A DNA stretch of 32,384 nt. It comes from Brevundimonas sp. (GTDB lineage Bacteria > Pseudomonadota > Alphaproteobacteria > Caulobacterales > Caulobacteraceae). The notes under the pieces were generated by a model. It was not told where the DNA came from. It did not search any database and was given only the letters and a program-made list of their open reading frames with translations. Below are positions 27,705 through 32,384 of this stretch, in pieces; within the stretch, counting starts at the first letter, position 1, and the number at the start of each line of letters is the position of its first letter. The position numbers and the translations under genes are program-made. The stretch lies in assembly GCF_018608325.1 (NCBI RefSeq), contig NZ_JABAZW010000049.1:1-32384 (forward strand), given 5' to 3'.

Positions 27705-28714
27705 CGCCCTTGCCTGACAGTATCGCGCGCAGTTGGCAGTTGGCCGCTTTGTCGACTGAGGTTCGCGCCAAGCCATTGGCGCGCAAGGTGGCGGACACGC
27801 CGGTCGTGCTGTTTCGCGACGCGGATGGGAGGATCGCGGCCCTGCTGGATCGCTGTCCGCATCGGAACTTTCCGTTGTCCGACGGGCGGATGAAGGGCGG
27901 TGCGGTGGTCTGTCCCTATCACGGATGGAGGTTCGGGGCGGACGGCGACTGTCTGGAGGTGCCGGGTTGTGAACTGGCCGCAGGCGATGGCGCGCGGCTG
28001 GCGGCCAGCCCCGTCGCCGCTATCGAGCGCAATGGCGGCGTCTTCGTGCGGTTGAAGGAGGGGCAGGCGGACCTGCCTGATCTGGGCGTCTGGGGCGACG
28101 ATGACCATGACCATTTCTGGTGGGCGCAGGGCGTGTGGCGGGGCAGGGCGCTGGACGCGATCGAAAACGTGCTCGACGCCTTCCACACCAACTACATCCA
28201 CGACGGCATCATCCGACGCAGCAATCGGCGGATGCCAGTTCACCTCAGCACCAATGTGTTTGAGACCAGCATCGAGCAGGTGATCGAACAGCCTGTTCCT
28301 GATCTGGGGTGGATGTCACGCATGCTGGAGCCGCCCCGCGACCGCAGCCGCACGCGCCTCTATGCCCCGACGACGGTGCAGGCGCGGTGGGAGGGGCCGA
28401 AGGGTCTGACCCTGTGCGTGTCCGCCTTCTTCACCCCGGTCGACGCCGGTTCGCTGCGTCCGTTCGCCCGCTTCACGACGCCCAAGGGGCGCGGACCTGG
28501 CTGGCTGAAGGAGGCGGCCATCCGTCTGTTCCTGAACCCGGTGGTCGCCCAGGATCGCCGGGCTCTGGCGCGGCAACTGGATGGTATCGAAGCCTTCGGC
28601 GGGCCGCGCTTCATTCAGGGGCCGGGTGATCTGCTGGGCGCGCGGGTGGCGCAACTCTATCAGGGCCAGAGGTTGGAGCCGGGCGTGGAAGGCCCGTTCA
28701 TTCGCACGCTTTAG
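27701..28714 (+). CDS. Rieske non-heme iron oxygenase (alpha subunit-like)
   Basis: Rieske motif CPHRNFPLSDGRMKGGAVVCPYH (C-x-H-x16-C-x2-H) and mononuclear iron motif DAFHTNYIH (D-x2-H-x4-H); ATGA overlap. Confidence 0.9.
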   Translation: MTPLPDSIARSWQLAALSTEVRAKPLARKVADTPVVLFRDADGRIAALLDRCPHRNFPLSDGRMKGGAVVCPYHGWRFGADGDCLEVPGCELAAGDGARLAASPVAAIERNGGVFVRLKEGQADLPDLGVWGDDDHDHFWWAQGVWRGRALDAIENVLDAFHTNYIHDGIIRRSNRRMPVHLSTNVFETSIEQVIEQPVPDLGWMSRMLEPPRDRSRTRLYAPTTVQARWEGPKGLTLCVSAFFTPVDAGSLRPFARFTTPKGRGPGWLKEAAIRLFLNPVVAQDRRALARQLDGIEAFGGPRFIQGPGDLLGARVAQLYQGQRLEPGVEGPFIRTL

Positions 28715-29160
28715 AGCGATTGATCGATCTTCGCTTCCAACTCCCAGCACGCGCCGACGCGGCTGAACACAAACCTGAGCTGATAGTCGGTGTCCGGCTT
28801 GGTCAGATCAACAATCTGATCGCCGTTGCTTTGCGCAAGGAAGCGTGTCCTCAGACCTTCAGTGCGTTGTTGTGCAGTGTTTGGAATGACGGGGTACTGG
28901 ATGGCTTCGCGGGGGCGGTTGCGTGTCACCATCACAGGATCGGGTGTGTCATCGCTGGCTTCATAGGCGGAGAAATCAACGGAGGTGGCCGAAAACTGGC
29001 GCTGGACTTCTGTCGAATTGGCGAACGCCCGGAAGAAGCTGGTGAAATCGCCGGCGGGACAGGCCGCTGCGGCCTGAGCCGAACCCGCGGCCGCAGTCGC
29101 TATGCCCAGGGCGCCGATGGCGATCATCAGTCGCGGCGTCAGTCGTGACGAAGAGATCAT
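28711..29160 (-). CDS. Hypothetical secreted protein
   Basis: Signal peptide MISSSRLTPRLMIAIGALGIATAAAGSAQAA, then CPAGDFTSFFRAFANSTEVQRQFSA...CWELEAKIDQSL. Start placed at ATG 29160. Confidence 0.7.
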   Translation of the reverse strand: MISSSRLTPRLMIAIGALGIATAAAGSAQAAAACPAGDFTSFFRAFANSTEVQRQFSATSVDFSAYEASDDTPDPVMVTRNRPREAIQYPVIPNTAQQRTEGLRTRFLAQSNGDQIVDLTKPDTDYQLRFVFSRVGACWELEAKIDQSL

Positions 29161-29522
29161 GTCGGTTTCCTGTCTTGAGGCGATGATGTCGAGACCGCCG
29201 CGTTTGCGCCGTTCGTGCGTTTGGGGCGAACGCTGAACACCGCGAAAATGATCCATAGGACCAATGAAATCATGATGATGGGGGCTGTGAAGATCAGCAG
29301 GAACATCGCCATGAAGCCGTTGTAGAGGGTGTCTGATATGTCGGCGCCCATCACCATGCAGGGACGGGCATAGGCCTCGTTGACCTGGCAGTTGAAGGCT
29401 GATGCGGCGCCTGCGCTGATCAGGCCCGCCAGCAACGGCGCCCAGCCGACCAGGCTGGACACAAGCGCGGCCCAGAACAGCAGTGTGTTGCGGCTTTTGT
29501 TCTCGGCGGGGTGGCGGGTCAC
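29157..29522 (-). CDS. Small hypothetical membrane protein (two predicted TM helices)
   Basis: LLFWAALVSSLVGWAPLLAGLISAGAA and FMAMFLLIFTAPIIMISLVLWIIFAVF. GTG start near 29522 inferred; the listed start at 29618 is less likely. ATGA overlap with the downstream gene. Confidence 0.6.
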   Translation of the reverse strand: MTRHPAENKSRNTLLFWAALVSSLVGWAPLLAGLISAGAASAFNCQVNEAYARPCMVMGADISDTLYNGFMAMFLLIFTAPIIMISLVLWIIFAVFSVRPKRTNGANAAVSTSSPQDRKPT

Positions 29523-29585
29523 GGGTTTTCTCCGAACTTCAGTCTGGGAGGCTAGGCAGGGATATGTCCGTCGTCCAGTATTATT

Positions 29586-29598
29586 TGAGCGATGTTCA
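29586..29598. promoter_or_regulatory. Candidate TetR-type operator site 2 (TGAGCGATGTTCA)
   Basis: Located in the divergent intergenic region between the minus-strand small genes and tetR; differs from site 1 at 2 of 13 positions. Confidence 0.4.
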
Positions 29599-29693
29599 TT
29601 TATTTTTCGCGCCACCAACTTGGATTGGGCAGCCTAGGCGGGGCCTGCTGTTTCTAAGTTTTATGACGCTCCGATGCCTGCTATGCGGTGACC

Positions 29694-30302
29694 ATGGGAA
29701 GGCGATCAGATCACACGCGTCAGGAGCTCGAACATCTGTTCGTGGTCGAAGGCCATAAACATATGGCCGAGGTGGGGTTTGCCCGCTTCTCTGCGCGTGA
29801 GGTGGCCAAACGGATCGGCTATTCCGTGGGCACGCTCTATAACGTGTTTGGAACGCTGGATCGGCTGCTGATCACGATCAATACGCGCACCTTCCAGCTT
29901 TGGGCCGACTATGTGCGGCAAAGGCTTGAAGCCAGCGGTGCCGACCGGATCCAGACGCTGGTCGAGGCCTATTTCGGTTTTGCGCGCGACAATGCGAACA
30001 GCTGGACCGCCATCTATGACCACCATCTGCCGCCGGACGTCGCTATTCCCGACGAGCAGAACCTGCAGCGCGGCGCTTTGACCCAGCTCATTGTGGACGA
30101 GGTTGCGTCTGTGCTGCCGACGCAGGCGCAGTCTGAGGCGCCACGTCTGGCGCGCTCGTTGATCGCGGTGGTGCACGGGCATTGCGTCTTCGATCCGAAC
30201 GGCAGTTTCGCCCTGATGAACATCAGCCAGCCAATGGAGCTGGCTCTGGATCGTGTGTGGGAAGCCTTGATCCACGCCGGGGCTGCGCCGCCTTCACGTT
30301 GA
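29694..30302 (+). CDS. TetR/AcrR family transcriptional regulator
   Basis: N-terminal HTH (VEGHKHMAEVGFARFSAREVAKRIGYSVGTLYNVFGTLDRLLITINTRTF) followed by a divergent ligand domain. ATG 29694 (alternative GTG 29688). Confidence 0.9.
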   Translation: MGRRSDHTRQELEHLFVVEGHKHMAEVGFARFSAREVAKRIGYSVGTLYNVFGTLDRLLITINTRTFQLWADYVRQRLEASGADRIQTLVEAYFGFARDNANSWTAIYDHHLPPDVAIPDEQNLQRGALTQLIVDEVASVLPTQAQSEAPRLARSLIAVVHGHCVFDPNGSFALMNISQPMELALDRVWEALIHAGAAPPSR

Positions 30303-30315
30303 CCACATGAGATAT

Positions 30316-30345
30316 TGGACAATGATCAAAATTGTTCAATGATCC
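30316..30345. promoter_or_regulatory. Candidate tandem operator sites 3 and 4 (TGGACAATGATCA, TGTTCAATGATCC)
   Basis: Two CAATGATC cores 17 bp apart (30320-30327, 30337-30344), upstream of the 30402 secreted-protein operon and just after tetR. Confidence 0.4.
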
Positions 30346-30401
30346 CTTGGCGGGCGCTCGCGCGTCCAGCTTTGACGTTCGTGTTCCGGGCTGCGGGAGG
30401 G

Positions 30402-30884
30402 ATGATGCGAAAGCTGCTGATAGCCGGTCTGGTCTTGGCCTGCGCTGCTGGGATGGCTGCCCCGTGTGCGGCTGTGGCGCAGGAAGCGGGCGACCAGGTT
30501 TCGCCAGACATGGCGGCGATCCAGCGGCAACTGTTCCGGGGTCATGCCGTGCTGGCTGTGCGCATCCAGCGTCTGGTGGGCATGGGGTTGCTGTGTCGGC
30601 TATTGTCCGACGAGGACGCGCTGTTGATCCAGAACAACGCCAATGCAGACGCTGATTACGAACGGAGCCGGTTGCCGGAAAAGGATCGCGAATGGGCCGA
30701 GGTCTATACGCAGGGACTGCAGGACGGCGCCTTTCGCGCCGCTGATCTCTCGCAGGAGATCGGCCCGGAGGTGTGCCAGAAGTTCGCCGCGCCAGGCGGA
30801 CCTCTTGTCAAGATTCTGACCTGGACGGACCGGCCGCAGGAGATTGCACCAGGCATCCGCGCCAGCCCCAGGACGTTGCCATGA
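30402..30884 (+). CDS. Hypothetical secreted protein
   Basis: MMRKLLIAGLVLACAAGMAAPCAAVAQ signal peptide. Listed start 30315 overlaps the tandem motif; internal ATG 30402 preferred. Confidence 0.65.
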   Translation: MMRKLLIAGLVLACAAGMAAPCAAVAQEAGDQVSPDMAAIQRQLFRGHAVLAVRIQRLVGMGLLCRLLSDEDALLIQNNANADADYERSRLPEKDREWAEVYTQGLQDGAFRAADLSQEIGPEVCQKFAAPGGPLVKILTWTDRPQEIAPGIRASPRTLP

Positions 30885-31576
30885 GCGGCGCCAAGATGAG
30901 GGCGTGTGTCGTGGCGTCAGCCTTGGCGCTGGCCGCTCAGGCGGTTGTCGTAGAGGCGCAACCGGTTCCCGTGCCTAACGTGTGGATGCCAACGGAAGCG
31001 ACGGCCTGCGACCTGGCTGCATGGCCGAGCTACAGGCTCAGCGCGCCGCTTGTTGTCAGAAGCGCGCCTGATGCTCAGGCCGTTGCGCTCGGCGCCATTC
31101 CGACGCGCGCTCAAGAGCGGGAGTATCCCCACAGCGTACGCTTTCAGGTCAAGGAGGCGAGGCGCGGCTGGTTGAAGATCGCGGACGCAAGCGACGCCTA
31201 CAACGAGGGCGAAACAGACGCCGACGACCGGCCCTTGCCGGTTCGAACGGTCTATTCAGGCGAGGGCTGGATTCCTGCCGACGCCGCGCAATTCGCCATC
31301 CAGTCCGCCCGTGGTTTCGCCCGCCCTGACCGGGCTGGCGAGCGTGTGCTGGATCTGGGTGATGACTGGGTGACGGACATGGGGCGTGTCACGGCGATCC
31401 GCGCCTGTGGCCAGGACGGCTGGGTTCTGGTCGACTATGTCATCCAGCGCGAGAGCGTGGGCGGCGCGCTTCAGGCCTTGCCCGCCAATCGGATTCGCAC
31501 AGGAACGGCCTGGTTCCAGGGTGTATGTGGGGCCGAAGAAACGACCTGCGACATGGCTTCGGTGGATCGGGATTGA
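30881..31576 (+). CDS. Hypothetical secreted protein, possible SH3-like segment
   Basis: Signal peptide (MRACVVASALALAAQAVVVEAQ), PLVVRSAPDAQAVALGAIP... and YSGEGWIPADAAQF resemble bacterial SH3 strands; ATGA overlap. Confidence 0.6.
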   Translation: MSGAKMRACVVASALALAAQAVVVEAQPVPVPNVWMPTEATACDLAAWPSYRLSAPLVVRSAPDAQAVALGAIPTRAQEREYPHSVRFQVKEARRGWLKIADASDAYNEGETDADDRPLPVRTVYSGEGWIPADAAQFAIQSARGFARPDRAGERVLDLGDDWVTDMGRVTAIRACGQDGWVLVDYVIQRESVGGALQALPANRIRTGTAWFQGVCGAEETTCDMASVDRD

Positions 31577-32049
31577 TGCGACGTTTTGGAAATGCCCGCA
31601 CTGTGCTGGCGATCACGGCTGTGATTGGTCTGTTCCCGCTGAGCAGCGCGTGGGCCGCGCAGGTTGACGACGAGACGGCTGAACCTGCGCTTGGCGCCCC
31701 TGAATGGCTGGCGTGGTGCATGCGTGACGCCGGGTCTTCACTCGGTGACGCTGTTTGCTATGGCAAGCACCGCGCCGGTCTTGAGGATGTGCATGCGACG
31801 CTGGTGTTTCAGATCGCGAACAGGCTGAGCGGGGTGGGGCCGGAGGGCAGCGATTACGTCAAGGCGGGCGCCAGCCTGATGGCGGCCGAGGAGCATTGGC
31901 GCGCCTTCATCCGCGACGACTGCGACGTCGTCAGCGACGTCTTCGGTCAAGGGACGGCGCTTGGCATGGCGGGCGAAGCCTGCACGATCGCCCATTATGA
32001 GGCGCGCATCGCCGCCCTTCGCGCGCTGAAGGCCAACTATCTGGATTGA
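31576..32049 (+). CDS. Secreted LprI/DUF1311-like protein
   Basis: Signal peptide, then W(L)AWC, LMAAEEHWRAFIRDDCDVV and AGEACTIAHYEARIAALRAL resemble the lysozyme-inhibitor LprI N-terminal family pattern. Confidence 0.5.
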   Translation: MRRFGNARTVLAITAVIGLFPLSSAWAAQVDDETAEPALGAPEWLAWCMRDAGSSLGDAVCYGKHRAGLEDVHATLVFQIANRLSGVGPEGSDYVKAGASLMAAEEHWRAFIRDDCDVVSDVFGQGTALGMAGEACTIAHYEARIAALRALKANYLD

Positions 32050-32050
32050 C

Positions 32051-32082
32051 GCCGTTTCCGCCGGTTGCGCGACGAAAACGGC
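32051..32082. terminator. Candidate hairpin between convergent genes
   Basis: GCCGTTT...AAACGGC, a 7-bp stem between the 32049 stop and the minus-strand stop at 32090; weak T-tracts. Confidence 0.3.
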
Positions 32083-32089
32083 TTGGCGA

Positions 32090-32384
32090 TCAGTTGGTGT
32101 CTTGGGTGAGCGGGTTCACGCGGAAATAGGTCCCGGACAGGCTGCCGTTGAAACCGCAGTAGGGGATGGATGGGTCGCCGCTGACATGGCGTTCTTCGAC
32201 CTGCATCGTGTCGCCCTTGCGGGTGACGACCAGCGACCAGCGCGAGGTGTCTTCGCCCGTCTTCACCTCCAGCGTGCCTTCGTTTTCGCCTGCCCACTCG
32301 CCGTTGCCGTCGGCGTCACAGACCCAGCGGGCGCCCAGCGGATCGACGGCGTTGGCGTTGAATGTCAGCACCCCTGTGGCCCAT
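32090..32384 (-). CDS. Hypothetical protein, 5' end beyond window
   Basis: Frame stays open to the window edge (WATGVLTFNANAVDPLGARWVCDADGNGEWAGENEGTLEVKTGED...). Confidence 0.6.
   Translation of the reverse strand, partial: WATGVLTFNANAVDPLGARWVCDADGNGEWAGENEGTLEVKTGEDTSRWSLVVTRKGDTMQVEERHVSGDPSIPYCGFNGSLSGTYFRVNPLTQDTN

Noticed and set aside
22488-28714. Calling the operon a canonical oleABCD olefin cluster
   Set aside because: There is no OleB-like alpha/beta hydrolase, the adenylating enzyme looks F390/PaaK-like rather than OleC-like, and ATP-grasp and Rieske genes are additional.
1-32384. CRISPR arrays, tRNA/rRNA genes, insertion sequences
   Set aside because: No regularly spaced direct repeats, no tRNA cloverleaf or rRNA sequence recognised, and no transposase or integrase motif in any plausible ORF.

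Overview
The window is about 32.4 kb of GC-rich DNA, apparently from an alphaproteobacterial (Caulobacterales/Brevundimonas-like) chromosome; that taxonomic guess is inference. Content by position: (1) a tripartite MdtABC-type RND efflux operon with a NodT-family outer-membrane factor (1-8669); (2) a minus-strand heme-uptake and signalling block: FecI-like sigma factor, FecR-like anti-sigma factor, STN-containing TonB-dependent receptor, heme oxygenase and TonB (8920-14832); (3) a dicarboxylate/glutamate-type cation symporter with an apparent frameshift (14930-16152); (4) a TolC/HlyD/fused double ABC-2 permease operon with no visible ATPase (16293-21117); (5) a secreted protein built from three ~64-aa repeats, followed by a clear intrinsic terminator (21215-22148); (6) a tightly overlapping six-gene plus-strand operon: KAS III-like, 3beta-HSD/OleD-like dehydrogenase, MBL-fold hydrolase, F390-synthetase-like adenylating enzyme, ATP-grasp and Rieske oxygenase (22488-28714). 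This operon is the best candidate for an undescribed biosynthetic pathway; (7) a TetR regulator flanked by small secreted and membrane proteins (28711-32049). An AT-rich 13-bp motif occurs upstream of the KAS III operon and around the tetR gene, which suggests a shared regulon. No rRNA, tRNA, CRISPR array or transposase was recognised.
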